DNA from: Sipunculus nudus
Taxonomy: Eukaryota > Annelida > Sipuncula > Golfingiida > Sipunculidae
Length of the DNA stretch: 64,000 nt
Direction of reading: 5' to 3'
Assembly: GCA_026874595.1 (NCBI GenBank)
Contig: CM049313.1
Span: forward strand, 42,000,659 to 42,064,658
Under the pieces are notes generated by a model that saw only the letters and a list, made by a program, of their open reading frames with translations, did not search any database and was not told the origin of the DNA. Positions 13,560 to 26,900 of the stretch are shown here, one piece after another. Each line of letters opens with the position of its first letter. Position 1 is the stretch's first letter. The position numbers and the translations under genes were made by a program.

Positions 13560-14438
13560 CTCAAGTGCAGGGTTGGGGCCAGGTTCTTGTACCTGTACCT
13601 GTACCTAGGTACACATTGCAGAGTACCTGTACCTGTACCTGCCAGTTATGAGTAGGAAGTACCTTGTACCTGTACCTGTACCTGGAACTAAAGTACCTGT
13701 ACCTGGTACAAGGTACTCCAGGTACATTTTCATATTTTTATTTTTTTTATTTTTTTTTCTTCTTAGTATTAAATTTTGTTACCTGAAATGTAAAATAATC
13801 AGCAAGCCATCAGTGTGATAAACTGCTCATGAATTGAATTGTTATCACACCTCCAGAATGGTCACATGTGTGAAATCAGCTGTAACCACTTATTAAGCAA
13901 ATCATTTGATTATATTATACTTGGTGCACTTAATGAACATTTAGTACACAAATATCCTGTTTGTGAAGTATGGTTTCAGAATAATCCCTGTCTTACTGTA
14001 CTTGGTGTACTTAAAGGACTTTCAGTAGACTTAAATTTCATGTTTGATAATGTATGGTGTCATACACTACTTTGTGCACTTAATGGACTTTTAATACACT
14101 TACATATCATTTTTGTGAACGTATGGTTCCATACAGTTTATAAGTTCTAAAAAAATATATACTTTAGCAAATGATTTCGGTAGTGTTTGATAGAAAAAAG
14201 GCATGTTAATTAACTTGCATATACGTAAATATATGCCGTAAAAACGTCTTTGAAGTGATCCTCAAATAAATGTACCTGTACCTGTACCTAGGTACTTTCT
14301 AAAGTACCTGTACCTGTACCTAGGTACTCTGTGTATTTCAAGTACCTGTACTAGTACCTGTACCTGGCCAATTCACAAGTACCTGTACTTGTACATAGGT
14401 ACTTTCACTTGTACCTGGCCCCCAACCCTGCTCAAGGG
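13560..14438. mobile_element. Non-autonomous hAT-like MITE with TACCTG arrays
   Basis: Terminal inverted repeats are CAGGGTTGGGGCCAGGT at the left (from 13568) and its reverse complement, with one extra C, at the right (ending 14430). The flanking 8-bp direct repeats CTCAAGTG (13560-13567) and CTCAAGGG (14431-14438) match at 7 of 8, the target-duplication length of hAT transposons, whose ends often start CAGGG. Both sub-terminal zones are packed with tandem TACCTG and palindromic GTACCTAGGTAC. The middle (13900-14140) has about 3 diverged copies of an 80-odd-base unit (GTGCACTTAATGRAC...). No transposase. Confidence 0.8.
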
Positions 14439-15207
14439 TTGTCTTTCAGACAGGTTCCACTGTATCTAAAAATATATACTTTTATATTCTATATTACCTG
14501 ATATCAGAATATAAAATTACAATGCCTGATTTGATAAATTAGTGGGGCAAGGAATATTAAGGATTCTAGGGGCACAATTGACTGAACCTCTCTCAACTGG
14601 AATAAGAGTTACTCAAACACAATTCAACAAATTAATGTTAAAATCTCTCTTAATCTAGGAATAATATATCAGAATGTATTATACATTTAATATAGCTGTA
14701 CCTTGCCTCAGAATATCAGATTAACTGATTCATGAAATCAAATGCACAAGTCATTTGGATTCCATTTAATGCTAGGTCAGTTCTGTGGTCACTGTGTTTA
14801 TTACATGATGTAGCAAAGGGTCTGTGTAGACCAGCTGGCCTGGCTCCCACCACAGGGTTCCAAGCATGCTTTAAGATATTACAAGGTCCAGGGACTCCTA
14901 GTAAATGTTATGGTCTGCCCATCTGACCAGGTGGCCAGTCTCAGTACTGCACTGTACAGTACTGTGAGTGGTCAGACTTGCACAGGGTATTCTGTAGATA
15001 GACAGTGAGAAGGGCTGTACCAGCAATCCCCATAGATCTAGACAGTTCTGTAACACTTAATAGGCCAGCGGCAGCCAGAGGTTTAGCTATTAGTGGGGAC
15101 TAAAGACACTAACTGTATGTCTACATAGGTAAATGTGTATGCTGACCTGTGCTTAGTGGTGAGATATCTTTACAACCTTTTCTCATGGTCTGTGTATATT
15201 GTTTCAG
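14439..15207. other. No gene seen
   Basis: No recognisable exon or repeat; 14732-14926 is a featureless open frame. Confidence 0.45.
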
Positions 15208-15275
15208 GTGCTGACAGTCTTGTGAGGACAGCGTGAGAACACTCCATGCTGTTATTTACCTCTAACTAACCACAG
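15208..15275 (+). other. Candidate untranslated exon upstream of the semaphorin
   Basis: A 68-base segment lies between a strong acceptor (TATTGTTTCAG) and a strong donor (CACAG|GTGAGT). It has stop codons in the frames I checked (for example TGA at the start and TAA in TCTAACTAACC), so it would be noncoding. Its strand fits a 5' UTR exon of the semaphorin 28 kb downstream, but nothing in the sequence links the two. It could also be a chance pairing of splice sites or part of a noncoding RNA. Confidence 0.3.
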
Positions 15276-16308
15276 GTGAGTACCCTAATACTAAACATTC
15301 CATTTGTGACTGTTCTCATAAAACATGCTAAATAAAGCAAATGAAAAGCCAGTAAAAAAGTAAATTCACACAAGCATTATTGGTATTAACACACATTTAT
15401 GTTTGAAAGTGGGTGGAGGAAAGGGATATTGTGTGGGATTTTTTCAACTTCAAACCCTATTCACATATATATTCTTACAGACAACTCTAAAATTTGATTA
15501 AGAATTAATGAATGAACTATTGGTTCACTAGTTAATCTGCTCACCACTTCCTGAAAAAAGGGGTTATAGGTTTTGTGACAGGTAAATTAGTGTAAAAGGA
15601 GTGAAATGTGAAAGAATGAACACCCATTTTGTAAAGCTTAATATAAAGGAAGACATTTTCTGGGAATATTGAGACCATGGCCACAGTAGCACATAGCCTT
15701 ACAAATGCTCAGCTGTTCTGACACTCTTTGTTACAAGTGGGGCTTCAGATTTTCTAATCAACAGTACTGAGCATCTCTACATCTTAAAGTGTTAGTGCTT
15801 GTGCCTGTATTGCCCATATTGAATCATAATCATTATCAGTTGCCTCATGATTGCTTTGTTTGGAGTACCAGGACTTGTAGGTTGCCATGGTGCTTGTTTC
15901 CAAGGTAAAAGTAATGCTCATACTTTCTGAAGGATGAAGTATATTGAAGATTTTTATCACTTGTTTCAATGAAACAAATTGAGAAGTTTATGTATAGAAT
16001 AGCAATTAATATTATGTTTTTCATATATGAATTTTACAAGTTTGCTTTGGTTTAAATGAAAAACATTAATAGCTTGTGTTTGGAACAGTTATATCTCAGT
16101 TTATTCTTTTTATGGCTAAAGTGCCTGGTTTCAGTTAGTAGTTTATTTCTAGTTTTGTTGTTATTTATTATCACATGGCCTAGTGTAAGTGTAAAGATCT
16201 TTCCATCAAGACTTTACATGTAGACATATGTAAAAAAAAATCTATGCTTTTTATTTTTCTTTCCCGGCCAAAATTGCAAATATTTAAAGTTAACTTGTAC
16301 AACCTGTA
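15276..16308. other. No gene seen
   Basis: AT-rich with no repeats or signals recognised. Confidence 0.45.
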
Positions 16309-16420
<112 letters not shown>

Positions 16421-18607
16421 TGTAACTGTAAAAATTCCAGATTTATTATAATATGGTATTGTGTATTAGAATAAGATTATCATGCCAGGAAAAGGAGTCT
16501 TAGATTTAAATTACCAGCATGGAAATACCAGATTTGTTTAGACTGGAAGAAGTGAGGGTTAATCCATCAATAGCTGTAAACTCAGTTTGGCAGGTTGGGG
16601 GGAGTTTGTTGCTGTGGTGGGAGGGGACCAGCTTTGGTCATGTTGTAAGTCAGTCTGCTTGACCAGTGGTCAGTTGATGGATGGTTTTCTCACCTTCTCC
16701 TGTCACACAGTCTCTTTGAAGTGTCCTTATCACTTATGGTGGTTGGTGCTGTGAGGATGGTTAGCTTGATGCATTTGTCATAGGTCAGTCACTGTCCGAG
16801 GCTTATTGAGAGATGTGCAGATGATATTAATAAAATGTAGTGGTGTCAGTTATCTGTAGACTTACAGAGCCAAAGCATGTATGTTTAGATATATTACAAT
16901 TTTAAACTGATCATCAATTAATCTTAGTTTAATAGTCTGTTGATGTAATACTGAGATAACAAAATTCCCAGGAAGGGCTCACTGATTATGGCGAGTTCAC
17001 TTCAAATGTAATCTCGAGATGGTGAAAGACCACTTATGCACTGCCATATAATTAGCAAAAACAAGAAACTTTTGCATAGTGCTTTGTTTATTCATTCGTG
17101 CAAGCAGGAATAATCTCAAGAATTGTCTGGGCTAACAGGGCCTCATTGCAGCATAAATACAGAATATAATTGGCATGCTTATATATAAATAAATATAAAT
17201 AAAAAAATATTATTAAATGAAATATTACCTTTATAATTATTTATGGTGTCTTGATTATTTTATTAGGTCAAAAGGAAAATAAAATATTACAGGTATACTT
17301 CTGTCAGCTTTGAATTAACAAATCATAAACTATGTATCCTATAAGCTGTGTTTACATATTTCACAAAACAGAGATCTCCCGCAGTGTAATAGAATTGCCT
17401 TTGTGAAGGTTTCAGACCTGTGCTGACTCATTTTGGGCTTACAACAGTCTGAGGAAATATGAATATGAATTATGAATATCAAAACATGAGATGGCCGATA
17501 CTTTGAAAGGCTATGGCATTGAATAGTAAATGTGTGTTGACCAGTAAAAGTGCGATTACTTTTATAGTCATTCAGTAAATAGATTATGTGGACTACCTGT
17601 GGACGGCTTCAGTCGTGGCTGTCTGTGTCTTCTGCTGAGTTCAGAGAGTTCAGCTCTGATGTTTGTGGTCAACTGACCAAAAAAATTGCTTCAGTGTGCG
17701 GTACACAATGGATGTGGCTAATAACAGTTTAGTCTCTGGGTGTACCAGGTGGCCCTGATTTCCTCAGTGTCCTGGGGTCAATTTACTCATCTCTGTGCCT
17801 TGTCTTCAGGTTTTCTTTAGGGATCATGTTTTACAACAGACCTAATGGCTTGTGATCTGTTCCTCATAATGGTCAGAGATTGCAAAAAAAAAAACCTTTT
17901 TTGCATCTGTTTTTGCAGGACTTTACTAGATTCTGTGCATTATCACACATGCATAAACTTTATTTTCAAAATCCTTTTCCTGTCCTTATCAGATTCATCC
18001 CAGTTATTTATATAGACACAAATCCTGATTGATTGGTTTTATCTGGTCAAAATGTTGATCAGTATTTATACACACTCTAGATGGCTACACTAATAAATAA
18101 GGCTATGACAATTTAATAAATAATATGTGTATTGATTCAAAGCCAGTAATGATTTAATAATCAAATTGCAGAGTAAATAAACAATTCATTTGAGCTATTG
18201 CTTTTGTAGTCATTTTCATACTTTTTTTTATGTCTCCAGCTGATACCTTCTTGTTAAACCAGGTAAGACACCCCATGTCCTACATTTGGTGCTGGAGCAG
18301 TATGAATGCTTAAGAAAATTTGTATTATTTTGTTTACATAAATGCTTACAATGTCATTCTTATCACCAGCTTGGTAGAAAAACTACAGTAAAAAGGCAGT
18401 AATGATAATCAGATTAAAGACCTAAAGGCCTATTAACCACAGCAAGAAATCAGCAGTATTTTCATGTTAAGATGAAAAAAGTTTATCCCTGTTTGCGGAA
18501 GTACTGTTGATGCTTGAGAACAGCAGAGGTGGCCTTGCGTATGGTAGCAGCATGTGTCATGATGTCATTATATGCGTAGGGATAGAAAAATAAATGGTAG
18601 TTGTAAC
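16421..18607. other. No confirmed gene
   Basis: Only notable item: a 23-base segment at 18240-18262 between a pyrimidine-rich acceptor (TTATGTCTCCAG) and donor CCAG|GTAAGA. It could be a tiny untranslated exon but is unsupported. Confidence 0.4.
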
Positions 18608-19893
18608 CCTAGACAAAGTCGGGGGATACTATGTTTTCATACCGGTCCCGCCGCCGCCGCATATAAATCTTGTTGGCGCGATAACTCAAAAAATATTTCA
18701 CGGATCTTTACCAAACTTGGTATATGTATAGATATGGGTGAGAGGACAATGCCTTTTTAAAATGAGGTCATGACCTTGACTAGGAGAGTGTCCTTAACCT
18801 TGAATAGGTCCAATTTTGGGGAAAATCACACAAATTCTTAAATATCTCAAGAAATCTTGCATGGATTGATCCGAAAATCAAGTTGATGGAAGATCATGGA
18901 TATGGTTGTCATGTTCCAGAAACTGGTGGCGCCACCTATTATTCTTTACTTGTTTTTGTGCCGTTTAATACCCCCAAAATTGCTACTTGACAGTACTGTG
19001 AGCATTATAAGTAAAAAACTAATGGACAGATTTCTTTTATATTATGCATATACATAGATATGGGTTATGGGATAATGTTTATTTAAATTGGGGTCATGAC
19101 CTTTTCTATGAGAGTGGCCTTGACCTTGAATATTGCCATATATGATAAAAATCACACAAAATCATTAATTTCTCAATAAGGGATGCATGGATTGGTCCAA
19201 AAATCAACTTGTCCGAAGATCTTGGATAGTTATGTCATGTACCGGACACAGGTGGCGCCACCTGTTATTCTTTGTTTTCGTGCCGTTTAATACCCCATCA
19301 TTGCCACTTACTAGTACTGTGAGCATTATAAGTAAAAAAAAAATTAATGGACAGATTAATTTTATATTATGCATATACATAGACATGGGTTATGGGATGA
19401 TGTTTATTTAAATTGGGGTCATGACCTTTCCTATTAGAGTGGCCTTGACCTTGAATATTGCCATATATGGTGAAAATCACACAAAATCATTAATATCTCA
19501 ATAAGGAATGCATTGATTGGTCCAAAAATCAACTTGACCGAAGATCTTGGATAGTGTTGTCATGTACCGGAAACTGATAGCGCCACCTGTTATTCTTTTA
19601 CTTGTTTTCGTGCCGTTTAATTCCCCATCATTGCCAATTAGCAGTACTGTGAGCATTATAAGTCAAAAACTAATGGACAGATTACTTTCATATTATGCAT
19701 ATACATAGACATGGGTTAGGGGATGATGTATATTGAAATTGGAGTCATGACCTTTTCTATGAGAGTGACCTTTCTATGAGTGTGGTCTGATATTAAGTGT
19801 TGCTGAAGATGGGGGGGGGGGGCCTATTCTTAAGGGGGGGGGATTAATTGTCTGGGGATACTATGGCACCTGTGGTGCCAAGAAATGTCTAGT
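18608..19893. repeat. Composite dispersed element, three-plus tandem units of about 326 bases
   Basis: It opens CTAGACAAAGTCGGGGGATAC and a GC-rich (CCG)n stretch near 18645, and closes near GATACTATGGCACC...AATGTCTAG, giving a short inverted CTAGACA end. The internal unit repeats with a period of about 326 bases, marked by GGTGGCGCCACCT at 18925, 19251 and (degenerate) 19575, followed each time by TTCGTGCCGTTTAATACCCC or a variant and by CATGACC/CCTTGACCTTGAA. No protein. A second, shorter copy is at 62658-63160. Confidence 0.75.
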
Positions 19894-20111
19894 TTCTTGT
19901 GGGTTCATGATACTTGAGTGGCTGTCAGGTGGAATAGCAGTAGCTTACCTAACATACTAACATACATGGGTATGAACTGGATCGGTCAGCTGCTGCTAAA
20001 GTAGGAAATGATGACAAGATCTTCAGCAAATAAAAGGAAATAGTTGTCAAATCAGCCAGTTTTACTCAGGAAATTGTTTTAAAAGAGATTTAAATTTTGA
20101 ATATTTTTATA

Positions 20112-20148
<37 letters not shown>

Positions 20149-20551
20149 TATTATCAACATGCCTCAAAGATGATGTAATATAAAGATATGATGATATCCC
20201 ATAGGTGTCAACCAAAATTTGTTTATGTATTCCTTAATTCCCATTCATATATAAATATACAGCTTAAATGTACTCAATGTTTTTTGTTCATCATTTTTTA
20301 GTGACATCATAACATGCATAATCGTGCAAGTAGTCATTACCATCATGTCAACATGACCTCTGCACACTGTTTAGCCGTATTTACCCAGCTAATCAACAAC
20401 AAGGATGTGTGTATGGAGAGAATGTCAGGCAGACATATGACCTATATATTAACTTGTGGTTAATGAGTTCCACTGAAAACCAGATCAGTAGGGGTGCAGG
20501 GTATTTATGGTAACCTTTAGAGATTATTTAAATTTCCAATGGATAAGTCCG
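19894..20551. other. No gene; short (AT)n at 20114-20146
   Basis: Unremarkable AT-rich DNA around one AT microsatellite. Confidence 0.5.
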
Positions 20552-20745
20552 CATTTCCTACATTGAATTATGGAAATGGAAACATTTTTACATCAATTGC
20601 ATGGTTTTAATTTATACTGATAGTGGTTTTCATATTTAAATTTAACCTCATTTCCTACATTTAATTTGTGGAAATGGAAACATTTTAACATCAATTGCAT
20701 GGTTTTAATTTATACTGAAAGTGGTTTTCATATTTTAATATGGAC
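20552..20745. repeat. 97-base tandem duplication
   Basis: CATTTCCTACATTKAATT starts at 20552 and again at 20649. The two copies agree over nearly the whole unit (shared GGAAATGGAAACATTTT and CATCAATTGCATGG), so the duplication is fairly recent. Confidence 0.85.
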
Positions 20746-20794
20746 AAACATAATGATACACTGTAAAAAAATAGAATGTTAGGATTTTTATGTT

Positions 20795-20990
20795 CCCCAC
20801 TCCCCCCCCCCCCCCTTCTCTGGGGAGACATATTGTTTTCAGTATCATCCTCTGTTGTCTGTAGGATATCTTGTGAACACTATAACTTTTGTAGGGCTGC
20901 ATATTTTTTTCCTGAATTTGAAACACTCATTAATCATACCAAAATCTCAAACAATATGTCCTTGATCTTCAAGGTCAAATCTGCTGAAAT
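20795..20990. repeat. Fragment of another dispersed repeat
   Basis: C14 run at 20802-20815, then TCTCTGGGGAGACATATTG, TAGGATATCTTGTGAAC and TTGATCTTCAAGGTCAAA. This wording resembles a repeat family I recall from bivalve introns. It carries one TTCAAGGTCA half-site motif. Confidence 0.45.
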
Positions 20991-23900
20991 CTAGAATCAT
21001 GTTTTGAGATAGTGAATATTTTACCCCTAAGGTTTGGGATTGCTAATAATTTAGAGGGAGGCATATATCTATATTTGCGCTGCATAAACAAGCCATGCTA
21101 GTATACATTCTGCATGTACACTACTCAATATGACACTTTTATTCATTTCTAAAATCTGGAGGTAAAATTTCATGTTTTTAGAAATATCAGCATCTACAGA
21201 TATTGGGTAGTACATGTTGCTACATCTACAAAATGTAAGGGTTAAGGTGGGGGGGGGGGGGGGAGTTGTAGACAGAAATTGTTCAGTCATATGTGTTATG
21301 GTTCAGGATTTATTATTTTCATATATGACACAAACATAACTAGGGTATAACTAAAACAGATATGATCTAGAGTCCCCTGCATGGGCCCTGAGGGAAGATA
21401 ACTTCGGGTATATAACTTACTTTGGTAGCATGTAGCTTTTTCATTGACTGCCAGAAATCATGTTTGACAGTCAGCATTGTTTTAATGTTGTATACATGTG
21501 GAACAGGATATGTTCTTTTTTTGCCAAAGGAAATGTGACAGTAAGACAGTTGGTTGCCAACAACTTTATAAAGCGCTAGTTCCTATAGTACATACTATTG
21601 AAGATTACATTAATATAAGGAAGAGGGTTTAGATCATACATATTTGTGAACCAGATTCCAGGCACTCTGAGCTGACACTATTTACGCAGTGGCTTGTGGC
21701 ATTTGGTCAACATTGTGGTTCCAATGATGTTGGCACGTTATAGCATGATTTCTGTCATTGCTGATGAAACAGACAGTGTTTTTCATGAAGCTAACCACAG
21801 CTATTGGTGGCAAGTTCCGCTGGTCAGCAGGTATCTTTAAAAACAGTGCTAGTGTGGGAGAGTGATTAGTTAATACAGGCTTAATGCAAGATGAACTCAT
21901 TCTGACCTGCCAGAAGCAGAAAACTGCACACAAGTATGTATCTTTGATATGAATCTTTTAACACTATTATTGTGGACTGTATTTCAGCTGTGTCTAAGTG
22001 TATAATTTTATCTCTTTTTATATCTATTTTATATTTTGTTGATTCATTTTTATTTGTGACTATCTATTTTTACTGGTTTTTATACTTGCTTTCACAGTCT
22101 TGCCATAAAGGAATACATGTATGTATATTATGGAGTATAAAAAACCTGTAAAAAACCAAAATGGAAGCAGCGCATAAGTAAGTTTTTTTTTGTAAAAATA
22201 AAATAATATTACTGTAAAATAACCTGATACTGATGTTATATGCCTTGAAGGCTAAGTTGTAAATCTTAGATTAATTACTAGTATTATTAGCTGACTGTAA
22301 TTCATGTTAATGAAATATGATAAACATATGCTCATCATCTCCTCCTCAGATTTAGCAAGCAGTGTTAATGACCATTGTCTGTATTTCATTTTTCTAGTAC
22401 CCCTGGGTAATTTTTCACAGCTAACCTAAAGCTAACTGTATATTTTACAGCTAGGTCTTGGTTAATTATATAAAAATTACCAATATACAAAACAGGAAAA
22501 TGGGTCATAGCTGGTTTTAATACTTTTATTACTTTTCTTTTATTTCAGTTAAAGTAATAAAGATTATCGCTTTAATATGCAAAATGCAGTTTTACACTGT
22601 GTCACATTGTACCACTATTCAAATTATACAACATGTATAACTTATGTTTGGAGACAGATCACATTGTCTCTTTTTTATAGGCCACTTAGCAAGGAAGAAT
22701 TTTTTAACAACATAATGATCGAGCAATATTCCATTGAGCTTTGAGCCATTTTCCCCATATCTAATCATTTATTCAGGCCTGAGGTAACACAATTACAGTA
22801 TTTTGTGTTGATATTCATTTGTTAGTTCAGTTCAGCTGAGCTGAATTGCTGTTACCTGAGCTGTGACAGTCAAGCTCTGTCCATTGTTTGGTAAGTTATC
22901 CAGTTACATGATCACTTTTTGTAATCATTCATGCTGCGAATTACTTATTTATTGGTTAACAATTTTTCAACAATATCCCTTTTAATGACAGGTCCAAGGA
23001 TCAACTTGGTACATGTTGTTACAGAGCATATTGTATATTCTTGATTCCTATTTCATGAATGTATTTGCATTAGAGAAATAGCACTGGTATAAAAAGTAGG
23101 GTGTATTAAGTGTAACTGTTCTTATGTAACAGTTCTAAGTAATTGTAAAATATTCAGATTCAATGTGTAATGGTACACTTGGAAAGTAATGTGCTGGCTG
23201 TAATCAACATTTGCACTTTATCTACTTAAAAAAGGTCACTGCATCATTTTGATTGTTGTTTCAGTGGCCCTAAAAATTAGTGAAATAATTATTACCAACA
23301 TCCAGCTTAAGCATGAGCATGCTATGAGTCTGTGAAAAAGTTTGTTTTAATAAAAACAACCATAATAAAAAAGAAAAAGGTGCAAGACAGCTTATAATAC
23401 ATGCACTTAGACTTGATACAGAGAGAGGGCAAAACTACCTTTGGTTTAATCAAAGGGATTATCACAAGTTTCAGATCTCCAGCCAATCAAAAGTTTAATA
23501 TGGCCTATATAATGTATCAGTTTGATTGAATCATTGTTGTTTCACAGGCTGATGGCCAATAATATAGGTCAGATTGAGGTAATTGCCTATCTTTATTCCA
23601 ATGACTGAAATATTCTTTATATAGAATCATTATTCAAATTCACAAGCAACATTTGTAGAAATTTTGTCTGTTGCCTGTGTTTGTTATTTAGTTTTCTTTG
23701 CGGTCTCCTGCCATGTCTCTTACCAGAATGATGTATCCAGGGTGTACCTGCCCGGCCCATCCCTCAGGGATGCCTCTGTATACAGCCAGCACTGATTTGA
23801 GGGTTGCATGATAAAAAGAGCTCATGGAAAAAAGGGCAGAGGTATAACCATTCAATGAAAAATGGCAAAGGTAAAAATAGCACTAATCTGAGTGCAAAGT

Positions 23901-26900
23901 AGGTAAAAGTTCACATTGAATGTCACTCATCTTGATAAATCATTGCAAATAGTTGTAATATATAGTTTTTAACCTCAGTTTAATAAAAAGAAAACTACTT
24001 GTAATCTGTAAATGGCTTTAGTACTTGGGTAAGAAGTATCTTTTTAGTTTTTATCATGTTTGGTTTCATTTTTCCCTGATGTGGCATTTGGGTCTCAAAC
24101 TGGTCATGTTTATCTGAACACTAGACTTCCTGGCTGTGACAGGGTAGATATGACTTATAGTTTCCCCAGTAGGTCATAAGTGTCCTGTACATATTATAAG
24201 CTCGGCAGCAAGCTAAGCCTGTGTAAGAGTCTTACTGACTACCATCCATCTGTACCTGCACGGTCACAGTGGTACCATGTGAATTGTCAGCTGTGTATGT
24301 TTTAGCAATATCACTTGCCTTGAATCCAACTTAGCTGGCATTTTATCAGGGATTAAGTCATGTTTCCAGACTAACTTGTGATGTTTCCATCATGTCAGTT
24401 CCTGGTGACATGGACAGGTTCACACGCTGTAGGAACTCAGGAAACCCTCCCCAGCAGTGTGTATATCATTGAGTTTGTTTCAAGTGACAGATTGTATGCA
24501 CCCCTTTGCTTGGGTAGTCATACAAGTTTGTGTATATTGTGACAAGCAGCAGGAGACTTAAGTGGAAATCTTGAAATAATGACTGTTGTTAGCAAATATT
24601 ATTGCTAAAACGATAAGAGTAGACTCATGGTTTCTTGCAAGTCACAAGTTCAAACAAATCCTGCATGAAAGATATCAGACTAATTGTCATAATAAAATTG
24701 TGTGTATTGTGCGTATATGCGGCAGGTTCACATGATTATGCATTGTCTCACTGTAATGAGCTGAAATGTACAAAAAATGTCCTTATGCTGTAAGTATATA
24801 TATCAGCTATATTGGTATTGTTCAAGGTGTCACACAAAGAAAGGCAGTATTTTATGCAGTTTTTTTGTGAAACCAGTGAATGGTGTATATGACCAAGTTT
24901 TAATTAGTCATGCACTTATTACAATACAACCATTTATTCAATATGTTAAGCAGAGGGAGCATTTGAACATATGTAAAACACAGACCTGAAACTATATATT
25001 TTTGGTACCTGTAAAATGTAAAATTATCATATTAGTTGTACTCATATTTGCAATTTTTCATCAGTTTGGACTTATGTCATTGTGTTTAAAGTTTATATTT
25101 TAAATATTGTTCAGGACCAGATATTTGTATTAAAATATTTGTATATATTTAATATCATTTTACTTGTATCATAAGTAAAACAGGAGGTACATCACCATTT
25201 ACTGCAAAATTAAGATAATTATTACATGTATAGGTACTTCAAGGTAGATTACCTTATATCCTGTGTTATTTCTGATGATATCCTGTGATATACCTGGCAG
25301 CTTGAAATGGTTTTTCCATTTTCACAGGAGGTGTTGGTACAGTAAATCATCTGATGTTTTATAAAAACCATGAAGGGTTTACATCTGATATATTTGGTTT
25401 GGTGATAATGTTTGGAGAGATAAGGGGATGCTTTTCATCTTGCTGTTCTGAGGCTGGTTACTGTATCATCCTGGTCTGTTCTCTTTGTTATGGCAGACTC
25501 ATCCCAGGTCTGGCTTGTTTACTCTCCTGCATTATGTAGCATCAGCTAACTTCACATATGTTACATGAAGCACCAGCTCAGCTATATAAAGTTCTACTGA
25601 GGAAGAGAGGAAAGAAAAGTGAGAGTCACAAGTTCCTCTTACTTAAAGTCTAACTTGGGGGTTCTTCTTTTTTTAACCGTAATGGCTGTCTGTATCATTT
25701 TTTGTGTTAATGATCTGAAGAGTATTCTTTTACAAAATGGACCTATGTTGTTTATAAAGCTGACCTTCAGTAGGTTGGTCTTTTGATGCTGATATGGATT
25801 CCAGATGTGGATACAGGAACATTTTTGTTTGTTTGTTTTGATAGAATGAGCACCTACTGGTATTGCCATCTGTTGGAAGTATTTGGTGCTACTCATAAGG
25901 CACTGTCAAGGAAGTTTTTGTTTTAATTTGGAATGTTTCCACAAACATTTTTGCTATTGGCATTAGTTTATTATTCTGTCAGTTCTAAGTTGGGGTTTTT
26001 CTTCACCCTCTGTTCAAGTATGTGAGTGCTGTCTGTTTGTCTGCTTGTGTCTCCTTCTCTTCCGTTCTTTCTACATTTAAATTTGACATTAACATGATAT
26101 TTGTCTGATTTCCTTGGCCTCTTACAAGATACATCATATCAGTGCCAGTATCAATGTATCCTGCTGAAAAAAAAGATGAACAACTATTGACTGAAAAATC
26201 CATGTTTGAAGAAGTGTGTGTTTCCCCATTGTCAATAAATATTTAATTTCAGTCAGTGCTGTTCATTGAAGAGAAATAGAACCATGAGCAAAGGAAATTT
26301 CTGGATTTAGACGGAGTGTTGTATTAGTGAAATTGCAGAGTCGGCAGATTGGTTGCCTATCCTTTTTCATTTAATGGAATGAATGTGAGGGTATCAATGG
26401 CTGTGATGAAAATTAAATTCATGTTGTCACATGCTATTGCTTGTGGCAATATTTGAACAGGTAGAACATGGTATGATAGTTGGTTTAATGAATCATCAAT
26501 CTTATTCTGTGTAAACATGAAACTGACAGCATGTTTAATTTACCACCAGATTCTCTGTATCTTGCTTTAAACCTTGCTAATATTTTCAATAATTATTTAT
26601 GTACAGCTTCTGCTTTTTCTGACCATACACAACTGTTCTCAGGATCACAATGCCGGACTTTAACCTTCAGGTTCAGCTTAATATATTGTACTTATTTCTA
26701 AGTGGTAGTTTATTTCTGTTCCAAATAATGAAAAATCATTATGTTAAAAATAGTGGATCAATAAGCTTAAGCCAAGAAGACCCATTTTGGCCTAGTTCTT
26801 CTGGACATGATATCTCTTTTACCCCTATTTTGGTCATGTTTTTGTTTTATTATCGATAATGATTATCAATAGTTATATAGTTAAATAGATATGGACCTTT

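Noticed and set aside
18608-19893. CRISPR-like array because of regular units
   Set aside because: Units of about 326 bases in an animal genome, with no short repeat/unique spacer pattern.
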